Notes: generated by a model from the letters alone, not told the origin. A stretch of 64,000 nt of DNA from Tethya wilhelma (GCA_964030475.1 CAXIPT010000001.1:15387614-15451613), one strand, 5' to 3'. Counted from the first letter of the stretch, positions 23,769 to 34,639 are shown. Program-made: numbers and translations.

Positions 23769-25535
23769 CTATCGATACAAGAAGTCTCGGTTATCAGTCA
23801 GGATGCTGAAAATATCGGTGAGTATGAGTTACCCCTTGCTCTCTTGCGTCTCAAACCGTTGCTAGATTCAGAATCACTGGATTCGAAGAGCGTCAGAAAA
23901 CTCAAAGAGCATATATGGTACAAAGATCTCATACACATTATCATCGAAGTACTGCGACAAGATTTCTCTGGTGTCCGTGGGAAATGGAGCACAGCTGTGA
24001 AATTAGCTCAAATGCTTGTGGGCGTCTGTGCTGGGTTTAATCCCAGAGTGTCAAAGAGCCAGGCACACCAGCAAGAACACTCTGAACATGTGAGTGAGTA
24101 CTATGAGATCCTCTTGCCCACAGCTACCGACTCTCTCCTAATATTAGTCAACAACATTTTAGATCAAGAGGTGGACAGTGATGCTGGTGTGGCCTCTTCT
24201 GTCCCGTGGGAAAACCTCACTCACTTTCAAACGGTTGTGAATTCACTGGTCTGGTTCTGCAGTAGTCACAGGTCGTGTGTTCAACGTGTTCTCCAGTCTC
24301 CGTACTTCCTACAAATTCTCATCACTGATCATCTGAGGCATTGTCATGTCGTGCTGGGTGCACTGGAAACACTGGTGAAAGATGTGCCGAGTTCTTTGTC
24401 GATCATCTCGCCCGACATTCTCAATAGCATCCTGGATGAGCTAGTGTACAAACTGTCAGGACAAGATGAAACAAGTGCTCTACTGTCCCTCAAACTGACT
24501 GCCACTTTGGTTAACCTCAACCCCAAGTTGTTAGATTTGCTAACGTCGAGGTACACTGGACTAAATTCGTTTGTTTCCAAGTGGAAAAGTCGTGTCCAAG
24601 ATCCTCTTGTGGTGTATCTGTGCAGTGAACTGGACTCAAGGAGTGTTGAGGAAGACGGGTTGAATCACGCTGCTGTTCTCATTCAAGCCACCTGGAGAGG
24701 GTACTCAAGTCGTAAGAGAATCAGAAACGCACACAGAGGAATTCAAAGGTTTCAGCAACTTTTTAGATCGAGGAGAGCCGAGAGGGAGAAACAGAAAACA
24801 CTTGAATTGGATAGCAAGAGTGAAAAGGAAGATAGGATGGATAAATCAAGAAGAGACAGGTTAAAGTTTCACGAGAATCAGATGTCAGTGATCAAACAGC
24901 TACCAGCATCAGATGTTAAAGAGTTTGTCAAACAACAAGAAAGCCAAGCTGCTAAAGTTCTCCAGTGTTGGTGGCGTGGAGTGTCTGCACGTGCTGAATG
25001 CAACAGACTACGTGAAAAGGCTCGTTTGTCAAAGAGTGCTGTAGTTATTCAAAGAGCCGTTCGTCGTTATTTTCAGCAAAAGAATTCAAAGAGACAGGAC
25101 AGTTTTTTCACCCCACTTTGTGACATTAGCGATAGTGAAAAAGAAAGACTTCAAAAGAAAATTGCACACTTTAGAGAAACTCATTCTTCATCTCACAAGT
25201 CCCAGACGCAAGCTAAAGCTCTGCACAGCCAGGTACAAGATCTCCTCGAGCAGTTCTATCTGTCTCAGACACAAGCTCAGAGAAGGAAAGATGAACAGAG
25301 GAAACTGCTTCTCACACAAGTCAGCAGAGACTGTGACCTTCTTCTGAGTGCCCCGATGCTGAAAGATTTACAGTCTGGTGAGTCAGCTGCAAGTGTGGTG
25401 AACACATTTTCGTCAGGTTCTGTTCATGTTGCTAAGATGGCACGCATCGCTCACAAGGAAGAGTTGAAAGCAATGAACATTCCGTGGTGGAAACGCCCTG
25501 CATTAGAGTCAGAAGAGACCCTCAAGAATCTATGA
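23730..25535 (+). CDS. IQCB1: IQ calmodulin-binding motif protein 1 (nephrocystin-5)
   Basis: A single exon of 601 aa; human IQCB1 has 598 aa and many introns. The N-terminal half is helical and armadillo-like (LLPTATDSLLILV, VNSLVWFCSS, SILDELVYKL). IQ motifs are at about residues 313-340 (AAVLIQATWRGYSSRKR) and 407-450 (AAKVLQCWWRGVSARAE, AVVIQRAVRRYF). The conserved C-terminus (MARIAHKEELKAMNIPWWK) matches human AHLTTLKHIQAPWWK. The protein sits at the ciliary transition zone with CEP290 and binds calmodulin; recessive loss in humans causes Senior-Loken syndrome. Lack of introns in an intron-containing neighbourhood suggests retroposition or intron loss. Start 23730 may overlap the CINP coding sequence. 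Confidence 0.94.
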   Translation: MSASSPSRASRLQLSIQEVSVISQDAENIGEYELPLALLRLKPLLDSESLDSKSVRKLKEHIWYKDLIHIIIEVLRQDFSGVRGKWSTAVKLAQMLVGVCAGFNPRVSKSQAHQQEHSEHVSEYYEILLPTATDSLLILVNNILDQEVDSDAGVASSVPWENLTHFQTVVNSLVWFCSSHRSCVQRVLQSPYFLQILITDHLRHCHVVLGALETLVKDVPSSLSIISPDILNSILDELVYKLSGQDETSALLSLKLTATLVNLNPKLLDLLTSRYTGLNSFVSKWKSRVQDPLVVYLCSELDSRSVEEDGLNHAAVLIQATWRGYSSRKRIRNAHRGIQRFQQLFRSRRAEREKQKTLELDSKSEKEDRMDKSRRDRLKFHENQMSVIKQLPASDVKEFVKQQESQAAKVLQCWWRGVSARAECNRLREKARLSKSAVVIQRAVRRYFQQKNSKRQDSFFTPLCDISDSEKERLQKKIAHFRETHSSSHKSQTQAKALHSQVQDLLEQFYLSQTQAQRRKDEQRKLLLTQVSRDCDLLLSAPMLKDLQSGESAASVVNTFSSGSVHVAKMARIAHKEELKAMNIPWWKRPALESEETLKNL

Positions 25536-25688
25536 TGATAATGTATTCAATTTAGTTAATGACCATATTGGCATAATGATGAGCTATATAATTATACTCT
25601 TGTGGGAGGAAATTAATTGAGGGGAGGGGTCATAACTTGACCTGTGTGATCTGCATCTGGCTGATGGATTGCTCACTGTTGTAGGAAG

Positions 25689-27446
25689 ATGTTAGTTGGA
25701 CTGTCAACTAGACGTCTACGGCTATGCTTGGCAGTTGTATCAGCGTGTATTCTGTTGCCTACGCTAGGCATGTTACTATTTTATGACAAAGGAGCTGCGT
25801 TTTTGCTCTCCCGAGAGGTGCTAATCAGCAAGAAATTGAACACAGAGGCATGGCAACAGCAAACAGCTGCAGATGAGCCACTCACGGAGCTACAACAGAT
25901 GCTAACAGAGCAAGATAGTTCTGGGGGTTCTGCAGCGTGGAAAAATCAATCAAAACTCGATAATCTCTGGCTAGAAACAGCACAGGACCCCATAGTAACC
26001 ACAGCCGCCATCAATAATTTCATTGCAAAGACCACTACTCATGGCAAATCCAAGAATCTTATTCAAGCAGCTACAAAACCTCCTTCAATAACCAAAGACA
26101 ATCTTCTGCACCGTCTTCAGTCATTGCCAATTCAAAACAAACCGTCAGCGTCCCACAAAAGTTCAAAGACAATAAAGAATAAGAAAAAGTCACATGTCCA
26201 GCGTAGACCACCAGAATACAGTTACATCCTTGCACTAGATTACTGGGACCAACAGACATCGGCCTTAAGAAACTTGCTTAGCTTACAGTGCTGGGCCGGT
26301 CATTTTGGATATCGAAACATGTTCGTAGTGGAACCGTTTGTAATCAACTCGAGATTTGGTGCACTTCCAACCACGGAGAAAGAAAAACAACACCAGGTCA
26401 CGTTTCAAGACTTGTTTGATATTGAGCAGTGGAAGGAGACTTATTTGAAGCACAGGTACGGCAAATCGTTTGCTCATTTGTCACCTTGGTCAGAGTTTAC
26501 AGCGAAAGCCTCTAGAAAGGCTATTCTTGTGAGTATAGGTTACACCAGGTATGGAAGGAATTGCAGCAAAGAGTTCACTAACGGTCTCAGAAGTCAATGC
26601 AGTGCATTCTTGAGTGAGTACAAATTCCAGATCATTCGTGAAGTTTGTATTGACTCTGTTGACATAGTGAGGATGACAACAAAAGAATTCGATACAAAAG
26701 TATTTGGGAATCTACCTTACTCTCGTGCAATGACTGTTATTTTCAGTCAATGGAGAGGCATAGATGAAGATCGAATCAACTTGATTGACTCGCATTGTGT
26801 TAATGGCATTGGTTTCGTTGATGTGGCATTGAGGTTGAGGACAAGTAAAAGAGTCATTGATGACATGAAAAAGTACATTCGAACTTATTATGGACAGGAG
26901 CAAGTCTACACGGCTGTGGTGGTGCGATTGGAGAAACTGATCATTAATGGAGAGAGGGGGCAAGAAGTGAGCAGTGTGCAGCAATGCTTACACAAGATTT
27001 TCGGCAAATGGTCTAGGTTTAGGATGAATTTTCGGCTAAAGTTTACATTTTTGGCAATGGACTACGGAAAATTTGGGTCTGCAGTGTTTTCAATGTCATA
27101 TGCATCACAGATAACTTCAAACATTGCTGAATCTGTGGAGAGCTTCTTGAGGAGCATCTATGGAGAGGAAATGACTCGAGAGAAGTGGGAGGAGTCATTT
27201 GAAAATGTCACAAATGTCTCTAACTCTGGCTACATAGCCCTAATGCAGAGCACTATTGCTGCCAGGGCCAAATGTATTATATTAGCTGGAGCAGGCACAT
27301 TTCAGGACCACACGTTGCATCTGTACAAACAGATTCCCAGATTGGATCAGTGCTTTATACAGCTCAACGAGAAATGTCACGTTGTAAAATCATCTATTCC
27401 TAAACCAAGCCCCTCCTCCTCAGTGAATCACATGTTTGAATCATAA
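25689..27446 (+). CDS. Type II membrane protein, O-fucosyltransferase-like glycosyltransferase candidate
   Basis: Single exon, 585 aa. Residues 12-31 form an N-terminal signal anchor (LCLAVVSACILLPTLGMLLF) after basic residues, followed by a Gln/Ser/Lys-rich stem to about residue 170 and a folded domain (YILALDYWDQQTSALRNLL, WAGHFGYRNMFVVEPFV). Near the C-terminus are VYTAVVVRLEKL and GYIALMQSTIAARAKC. These recall the nucleotide-sugar half of GT-B O-fucosyltransferases, but no decisive motif is visible, so the enzyme class is a guess. The topology is that of a Golgi enzyme. A ctgttgtag acceptor-like sequence stands 4 bp before the ATG, so a 5' UTR intron is possible. It lies 153 bp after IQCB1 on the same strand. 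Confidence 0.7.
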   Translation: MLVGLSTRRLRLCLAVVSACILLPTLGMLLFYDKGAAFLLSREVLISKKLNTEAWQQQTAADEPLTELQQMLTEQDSSGGSAAWKNQSKLDNLWLETAQDPIVTTAAINNFIAKTTTHGKSKNLIQAATKPPSITKDNLLHRLQSLPIQNKPSASHKSSKTIKNKKKSHVQRRPPEYSYILALDYWDQQTSALRNLLSLQCWAGHFGYRNMFVVEPFVINSRFGALPTTEKEKQHQVTFQDLFDIEQWKETYLKHRYGKSFAHLSPWSEFTAKASRKAILVSIGYTRYGRNCSKEFTNGLRSQCSAFLSEYKFQIIREVCIDSVDIVRMTTKEFDTKVFGNLPYSRAMTVIFSQWRGIDEDRINLIDSHCVNGIGFVDVALRLRTSKRVIDDMKKYIRTYYGQEQVYTAVVVRLEKLIINGERGQEVSSVQQCLHKIFGKWSRFRMNFRLKFTFLAMDYGKFGSAVFSMSYASQITSNIAESVESFLRSIYGEEMTREKWEESFENVTNVSNSGYIALMQSTIAARAKCIILAGAGTFQDHTLHLYKQIPRLDQCFIQLNEKCHVVKSSIPKPSPSSSVNHMFES

Positions 27447-27744
27447 GTTACTGTTTTATTTTTTGTTTTTACTTTTTATTTTTTTTCCTCGTTATTATTT
27501 TTTTAATCAATCATCATTTCTGTATATGCGATGACTCTATGTCGTGGGCTACACCTTACACCAATTCAATTCACATAGTTGTTACATCAAATCACCCATT
27601 ATGTAAACCATAACAATAATTATTAATAATTATTATTATGATGTAATAGGATCATGTGATACATTACTCATGCATAATATATTAATAGTCAATGTTTGTA
27701 TGCATGAACAAACACCAGTTTGGAATAGATTAAATATTCAAGCA
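27447..27744. other. Intergenic, AT-rich
   Basis: About 300 bp with T-rich and ATT-repeat stretches. No gene seen; it should contain the promoter of the next gene. Confidence 0.5.
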
Positions 27745-30700
27745 ATGGTTCCCAATATTTGGAATGTAAGTGTGGCTAATATAAATGACTTAATTTATTT
27801 AGTCTTGTAATGTCAAGGCTGTTTTGCTAGATTTTTATGGTTCATTAGCATTTTTTAGATCCATTACATGCATGTTGCTAGGTGTGTAACATTATACCAT
27901 TAACAGCCATTAGTTGTTTGCCATTCATTATTATGTGTGAAACATTTTACTTTCTTTTAGCATTCACTGCTAGTATTTGTCATTGCTCTTCCATTATTTC
28001 TCACTCCTCTTGGGGCCCTTGCTGACACTATACCAGTCTCCAATGGCACACATCTTGAGCAACTTTTATGCAACCAAGACCCTCAACGACTACCACCACA
28101 ACTGAACAACGCTGTTCTCACTCTTAGCTCTGGAACAACTTATGAAATACAGCCAGGAGACTTTTGCCTCGTCCAAAACATCACCAATCTCATGATTCGT
28201 GGAAATGATTCAAACCGGCTTGCCAAGATAAATTGTGTTTATGAGTCGGCAATTCCAGCTGAGACTCGTGGATTTGGGTTTTTATGGATACAAGAATTAA
28301 TCATAGAGAATGTGGTTTTCGATGGCTGTGGTCAAACAATACCAAATGTGGTCGTACAATGAATCAATGATACAAGCTCTGCGTTTTTCTTCGGCCCGAC
28401 CAACAGAGCTGTGTTGGTCCTGAATGGTTGTCTCAACTGCCAAATTTGGAACACTGCTATCATTGAACATTATGGTTATGGCATTGTGGCTGTGAACAAT
28501 GCAGTGACAATGGTCCTTGATAGAGTATTTGTGGGCAACAACTCTGTCTACAACTGCAATTACAATATTAGGGTGAATACCACTAGTAGTTCATGTGATG
28601 ATCTCAATGCCCGTGAACATATTGAAGGTGGAGGAGTGATGTTCTTAAACAAGGCATCTACCTCAGTGCAACTAGACATCACAAATTCACAGTTTGAACG
28701 CAACAGCGCCTCTCTTGCTGGAAACTCGAGTGATATACTCTGTCTAGATCTATTTTATGAGGTCAATTTTTCACAAAATGAGACCCAGATTCCATTTCAA
28801 GGCGGTGGTGCTTTGACGCTTGTCTTTGAGAGATCAGTGAATGATGATGGCGGTCTTAATGTACGAATCACAAACACCACATTTCGTTTGAATGTAGGTG
28901 TCTGTTTTGGAGCAGTGTTGGCTGCCTACTGGGATGACCCTATGCATGGATACATCAACATTGACAACTGTACCTTCCAGGATAACATTCCTTTGATTGA
29001 GACTTCCACGCTGTTTGATGACTATTTTGGAGCTGCAGTATCAGCTTATATAAATCACCAAGACAGCAGCCAACCAAGCACTGTGCTCTCCATCATTAAT
29101 TCCAATTTCTACACCAACCCGTTTGCCTTCTCAGGCAATCCGTTCATTTCTGTTATTCAATTCTCAGAGAGTACTGCCAAATCTAGGGTCTACTTGAGTA
29201 ACCTCTTTTCCAACATCAGTCAGGAATTTCTCTACGCTACAGCTTTAGGTGCGGTCGACATTGATATCTACATGCAAGACATCATTGTCAGAAACAACCT
29301 GTCGTTGAGTCAGCTTCGGCTCCTTGTACAAGACAGTGGAATATTTACATTCACTAACGTAGCCAACGTGGTGTTGAATGGCACGAGTGATGAAAGGTGT
29401 ATGTTTAGCGAGAACGTTGGTTCTGTGTTTCTAGTGAGCTCCACAGAGCTGTATCTTACTGGACACATCTTGTTCATTGAAAACACTGCCTCACAAGGGT
29501 CAAGTGGCGCTGCCATTTCCTTACGATCAAGGTCTCACCTCTGGCTCATGGAACCACTGAATGTTGTGTTTTTCAACAGCAGTGGAGTCTACGGTGGAGC
29601 AATATTCTCTTTGGAACAGGACAAGGAGAGACAGTCTTGTCTCTTTCAGTACCAAACACAGCAACGCTACTCCTTGAGGAACATTTCAGACATCAACATC
29701 AATCTTACTTTCATTCACAACACTGCTTCTCTTGCTGGCAATTCAATCTATGCAGACTATCTCTACAACTGTGCACTACTGAATTCGTCCATTTTAGTTG
29801 CTTCGAATGAAATCCGCCAGATCTATGATGCTATATTTCACTTCACCTCATCAGTGAATAATGGAAACGAAGAAATATCTTCGACTCCTAAAGGAATATG
29901 CATTTGCATTTTCGAAAAGCGAAATTCCAGCTCCACTATTGAAATCTGTGGTTCCCAAGGTATAGACACCATTAGGAACATCACAACACACCCTGGAGAA
30001 AAGTTTATGTTGAGCCTACTTGCCGTGGATGACATCCAAAATCCTGTCTACTCTCCAGTTGTGACCTCTCTCATCTCCTCACCAGACTTGGAATTAATGA
30101 ACGAACAAAACATCAATCAAGTTGGACCTTTCTGCACGGACGTCACCTATACAATAAAGGCCTATACCTTTGATAATGAGAGTGAATTTTCACAGGGCAT
30201 GCTGGCATTGAACCCACTCTCTACCTCGCAAGGATCACTTCGAGTGAGTGTGCAAGTATATGCCTGCCCTCCTGCCTTTCGGCTCATCTTCAGTAGTGGA
30301 GCTTGTGATTGTATCGACCTACTTGTTGGTTATGGTCTCCAATGTGACATTGACTCGGGTATAATCTCCTCGCTAAACAAGTTGGACATATGGATCGGGC
30401 TTGTGAACATTAACAATGAGACTGGTGAGTATGCTGTGGGTATAGCCTCGCACTGCACCTCAAGGTACTGCCAACGATCGGCCACGTTGTTCGAGTACAA
30501 CGTTTCCGACCCAGCAGAGATATGCCTGGGGAACAGAGAAGGCGTGCTCTGTGGAAGATGCGTGAAAGGTTACAGTATTGTTGCAGGTGATCCGGATTGT
30601 AGGGTGTGCAGTAATGTTTACCTCTTAACACTGCTCTTCTACGTTGTGGCAGGGATAGTGTGGGTTGTGGTTCTTTTCGCGCTCAGGATCACAGTGAACA

Positions 30701-31800
30701 GTGGAACAATACATGGACTTATCTTCTACGCCAACCTCTTTCAGATAAACACTTACTACTTTCTCGATACAGCCAACCCGTACATGAAATTCCTCATTTT
30801 CTTCATCTCATTTTTGAATCTAAACTTGGGATTTCCTCTGTGTCTCTACGATGGAATGACAACACTTGTCAAACAATACTTGGAGTACATATTTGTCGTC
30901 TATCAGTGGTCACTCACGATCGTTTTGATTATATGGAGCAAATATTCTTTGAAAATGTCCAAGATGATATCCCATTCAGCAGTTCCAGTGCTCGCTACAA
31001 TATTCCAGCTATCGTACTCAAAACTACTGAACATAGTTGTGTCTGTGCTGGCGTTTTCCTCTCTCAGTGTTGAAGACCAGGATGGGTCGAGATATTCCAC
31101 GACAGTTTGGTACAATGATGGAGAAGTGAGCTACTTTGAAGGTGCCCATGCATTTCTGTGTGTTTTGGTTCTTCTGATGCTGATTATCTTTCTGATTCCT
31201 TACACGGTGTTGCTAACAGGTGTAAAGTGGTTTTCACGCTTTCGTTTCATCAATCGTTTCAAGCCTCTTGTGGATGCCTACACCTCTGCCTACAAGGATA
31301 AGCATCGCTACTGGTATGGTGCTCGTTTGTGGGTGCTTATCATCGTCTACATCAGTTTTACGATTCTCAGAGCATACCCTGAGGCTGTGGTTCTAATTCA
31401 AACTCTTCTTCTTGTCCTCCTTCTCTGTGCACAGTCCTCACTCATGCCGTTCAAGAAGCTCTCGCTCAACATTTTGGACCTCTTTTTCTTGGTGAATGCA
31501 ACATTCCTGAGTGCCTGCGGTCTCTACTTTGGTGTGTCTGATACAGCCAGACTATCAATAGCTTCTGGTGTGTTCATGACCCTGGTGTTTGTCGTGTACT
31601 GTGGTATCGTGACTTACCATGCGTGGTTAGTCTTTGGCTGCCAGTTGAAGTGTCTTGAACGTTTCTCTAAGAGACTATCTTCAAGTGGCTATGAGCTGGA
31701 CAAGGTCCAAGGGGACCAACAGTGGACAGACAACAGTTACGATTCCTCGCGTCTCAGAGAATCATACATCGAAGACTATGCTGAATTGATTAAAGATTGA
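27745..31800 (+). CDS. Beta-helix multi-TM surface protein 1, with an in-frame TGA
   Basis: Exon 1 (27745-27765, MVPNIWN) has a perfect gtaagt donor. Exon 2 runs 27961-31800. Together they give 1286 codons. The signal peptide is LLVFVIALPLFL... ALA. A long ectodomain with many NxS/T sites has repeated strands of the type ITNSQFERNSA and IDNCTFQDN, typical of right-handed beta-helix folds. Then come a Cys motif (GVLCGRCVKGYS, then CRVC), about eight hydrophobic segments from LLTLLFYVVAGIVWVVVLF onward, and a short cytoplasmic tail (RLRESYIEDY). It aligns along its whole length with the intact protein at 43677-47501. A TGA at 28360-28362 breaks the frame at codon 141, just before INDTSSAFFFGP. 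All later codons are open, so this is a very recent null, an allele or an error. Function unknown. Confidence 0.75.
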
Positions 31801-32032
31801 AAACCCTCGAGTATGTAGCCACCAGGTTTTAAAATACACTTCTTTTTCGTTTCTTTGAAATTAGTAGCTAGTTTGATTATAAAAAAGGTGCATTACTATA
31901 CAGAAAAAGAAAAGATAAAAATACCTGCCTTATTGCGGGTCCAATCAAAAAAAAAGGAAGAAAAATAAATCAAATATTAATGCACACAAGTAAGATGAAG
32001 GGTTTAATAATGTCATGACAACAGTATTGGTA

Positions 32033-33253
32033 TCATTTGATAGCTCTTTCTAGAACTGCAACTGGAGCCAGCACTCTACTCTTATTGGTCTCTGTGATGT
32101 GCCCATTCATGATCATCTCATCCAGAATCATGTGAGCTTTGTCGATGTTGAACATGATCTATTTAATGCCCACTTGTCAAGGAACTAGTGGTGTAGTTTG
32201 TATCTATTATTGTAGTCTCACCCTCAGACCCTCCCCTAGAGCAGAGAGCTTGGGGAGTGGCTGCCACATGCATTAGGAGAAGGGCCTGGGAACAAGGCAG
32301 CTGTACCTAATGTCTACAAAATATGCTTAAGTTTCCTACCCCTTTCCCTAGTCTACTGTACATAATCATCGTCCAAGAACAGTCCGTGTCCGTAAGCTTT
32401 GTAAGACTGGACTTTCACTGTTTGTGCGTAAAAGATGGCTCAAACTCATGATTGGAGTACACTAAGAAGAAAGCTACAGCTACCAATTTTTTTTTTATGT
32501 GACAGCATGACACGTTACATCACGCTAATGAAATTCCGACTGCACACGAAAACTGGGCCACTTTTACCATACGTCCTTTTCCCCCTCTCAGACGTCTGGC
32601 CCATGAGACTACCCTTTCCCTATCTTTTAATAATTATGAATTGCCTGACTAACTTAAATTTATTAGTGGGTGCACAGGATACATCCAATTCACACTGTAA
32701 AGAAACAGAACATGTGGAGTCAAATGTAAATCATTTTGAAACATCCTCAAGCATTTAACATAGATGTAGCTAACTTACAACACTCTCAAAGTAGCGATCA
32801 TATGTTTCAACAATGTTGTGGATGAACTCGAGGATACTCAGTTCATTCTAAACATTAATTTTGATATGCACATACAAAACCATCTGAACCATGTGTACAA
32901 TTTCTTACAGTGATTGACTTACCTCTGTATTGTCAACTGCTAGGATAAAATACAGTGATGCATATCTACGATAGACTAGCTTGAAGTTTTTGTATTCCAT
33001 AAACGAACACTGTGTGGCATATATGTATGTATGTGTGTGTGAAAACATGTTGTCAGTATGTAGCTATTTTATGTTGTCAGCCATACTAGAATTATATGAC
33101 CTCCCTTGAACCTACCGCATCTTCATTCCTTGCCAGACATTTCCTGACTATGTCTGCCTCTGTTATCACGCGCTCCTCGACTGGTACATACTCATAGTAC
33201 TGGCTTAGCCTCGTTTGGCCCTGCTTATTCACCAAAAGAACAAACTTGATCAT
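32033..33253 (-). CDS. AP4S1: AP-4 complex sigma subunit
   Basis: Start at 33253 ([20 protein letters not shown]), stop 32035-32033. Exons: 33253 to about 33118; about 33008-32935 ([19 protein letters not shown]); about 32849-32781 ([23 protein letters not shown]); a 12-nt microexon 32694-32683 (CELD); about 32158-32033 ([14 protein letters not shown] to VLERAIK). The order matches AP4S1 along its full length of about 143 aa. The sigma subunit is part of the AP-4 core that selects cargo such as ATG9 at the trans-Golgi network. Closest relatives are AP1S and AP2[10 protein letters not shown] and the C-terminal APV...LE block favour AP-4. The start is 103 bp from the divergent methyltransferase 1. 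Confidence 0.92.
32683..32694 (-). other. AP4S1: 12-nt microexon of AP4S1
   Basis: TGTGAATTGGAT (CELD) is flanked by ctttacag and gtatcc. It restores the invariant sigma-subunit segment ESV-CELD-IMF between two phase-0 exons that otherwise lack it. Confidence 0.85.
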
Positions 33254-33356
33254 CGTCCTGTGTCACACATCGATTACCCCAGCTGGTAAAGGTCGTTCTC
33301 CTAGCAATTTAGTTCGACCCCGCCCATAAAAGTGAAAAGAGGCGTAGGCATTTAAT

Positions 33357-34178
33357 ATGGCTGACCTAGGAGACTATCATGGGACGTTTGATCCGCAGGT
33401 GTTCTTGCAGGAACGTTTTACAGCTATTCCAGGAACACCTAGTAACGCTATTCGAACTTTTGTCTTGAAGAATGTAGCAAAATTCTACAAAACAATTTCA
33501 GTTCAACTAGATGGTGATGATGGTAAAGGACCTACTGTACTGGACTATGGATGTGGGCCAGTAATAGCCTGGGAGATTAGTGCAGCTGGTGTAGCTTCTG
33601 AAATCGTACTTGCCGAGTACACAGAGAAGAATCGTAAAGCAGTCCAACAGTGGTTGGATGAAGATCCAGCTGCCTTTGATTGGTCTCACTACTTCAAGTA
33701 TGTGGTTCAAAACCTTGAGGGAAAGAGTGAGGAAGATGTGAAGGATCGAGAGAAACAGCTTCGAAAGGTGGTGAAAGCGGTGGTACCTTGTGACATTACA
33801 AAAGATCAATTCATTGAAAAAGGATTCGAAGGTCCTTACGATATTGTGTGTAATTTTGCCTGCATTGAGACTGGTTGTCGTACTCTTGAAGAGTACCGTT
33901 GTGGTATCACTAAACTGGCTTGTCTTGTGAAGCCTGGTGGAATACTCATACACTACTCTGCAGACCGAGCAAACACTGAAGAGTTGGGATCTTATCATGT
34001 TGGCACGGCATGTTTCCGTGTCTTACCACTAACACAAGAGTTTGTAATAGCTACTTTGGAACAGAATGGATTCAGTGACATTTCTGTGAATACCCTCCCA
34101 CAAGAGAGCCTGAGTAGTGATGCAGGTGATGCTGTAGGGTTTACATTCATAACAGCTGTTAAAAAATTTGTCGTTTGA
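33357..34178 (+). CDS. NNMT/PNMT/TEMT-family N-methyltransferase, copy 1
   Basis: Single exon, 273 aa, about the family length (264-283). It has the N-terminal YHGTFDPQVFLQ block (human NNMT: YLSHFNPRDYL), motif I VLDYGCGPVIAWE (SAM binding), the acidic residue after strand 2 (VLAEYTEKNRKAVQQWL), EDPAAFDWS and the KPGGILI strand. Enzymes of this family methylate small amines (nicotinamide, phenylethanolamine, thioethers) with S-adenosylmethionine in the cytosol; the substrate here is unknown. Copies 2 and 3 are nearly identical in the centre but differ at residues 26-35 and near the C-terminus (GTACFRVLPL here). No intron is visible in any copy. Confidence 0.92.
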   Translation: MADLGDYHGTFDPQVFLQERFTAIPGTPSNAIRTFVLKNVAKFYKTISVQLDGDDGKGPTVLDYGCGPVIAWEISAAGVASEIVLAEYTEKNRKAVQQWLDEDPAAFDWSHYFKYVVQNLEGKSEEDVKDREKQLRKVVKAVVPCDITKDQFIEKGFEGPYDIVCNFACIETGCRTLEEYRCGITKLACLVKPGGILIHYSADRANTEELGSYHVGTACFRVLPLTQEFVIATLEQNGFSDISVNTLPQESLSSDAGDAVGFTFITAVKKFVV

Positions 34179-34292
34179 AGTTTTGTGTTGTTAAGATTAA
34201 TTTTATTGGAATTCAATAACAGAAAATGGTACTATCTGTACATGCTATATATAATCTAATGAGGCGGCCTCCAACACTCGCAGAATTATACC

Positions 34293-34391
34293 CGTATTGC
34301 TAGAAATTTTCGAGGAATAAAATTTTCGCGGATTGGCGACGATCCACGAAAACAGCGAAATTTATACTCCTCGAATATTTCTAGCTATACG
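34293..34391. repeat. Imperfect inverted repeat, MITE-like
   Basis: Arms CGTATTGCTAGAAATTTTCG and the matching cgaatatttctagctatacg end, each about 37 nt with mismatches, surround a short GC-containing centre (gcggattggcgacgatccac). Lies between methyltransferases 1 and 2. Confidence 0.75.
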
Positions 34392-34478
34392 ATGTGACAT
34401 TGTAGGACCCAGTTCTACCAGACGGCCAATCTAAGCTGTGTGGCCTGTGCTGGCGTCAGAAAATTTCCGAGACGACCG

Positions 34479-34530
34479 CTAGACCCCGCCTCTTTCGCCA
34501 GCGAAAAATGGCGAAAGAGGCGGGGTCTAG
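34479..34530. repeat. Perfect 22-bp inverted repeat upstream of methyltransferase 2
   Basis: The arms (34479-34500 and 34509-34530) are fully complementary, beginning CTAGACCCCGCCTCTTTCGC, around the loop gcgaaaaa. The hairpin is GC-rich in AT-rich surroundings and ends 109 bp before the start codon. Mobile-element remnant or regulatory hairpin. Confidence 0.85.
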
Positions 34531-34639
34531 GGACGAGACTAGACGATGGCCGGCTCTGGACGATCGCTAAATCGCCAAAATTAATGGACGACCTTACGTG
34601 CAAAAGGACTATAATTAATTTTCTCTGTGTTGGTGAATC

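Noticed and set aside
25536..25688. IQCB1 and the glycosyltransferase-like gene as an operon
   Set aside because: Same strand and 153 bp apart, but there is no sign of a trans-spliced leader site beyond a generic AG before the ATG.
27745..31800. Bacterial origin of the beta-helix proteins (resemblance to Pmp-type surface proteins)
   Set aside because: Multi-TM C-terminus, a spliced first exon and family expansion in the same locus argue for a native animal gene; beta-helix similarity alone is weak.
33507..33998. A 163-codon antisense ORF present in all three methyltransferases (also at 34796-35287 and 42450-42956)
   Set aside because: It is kept because the sense strand is almost identical in the copies; the product has no recognisable fold and the sense genes explain the sequence.
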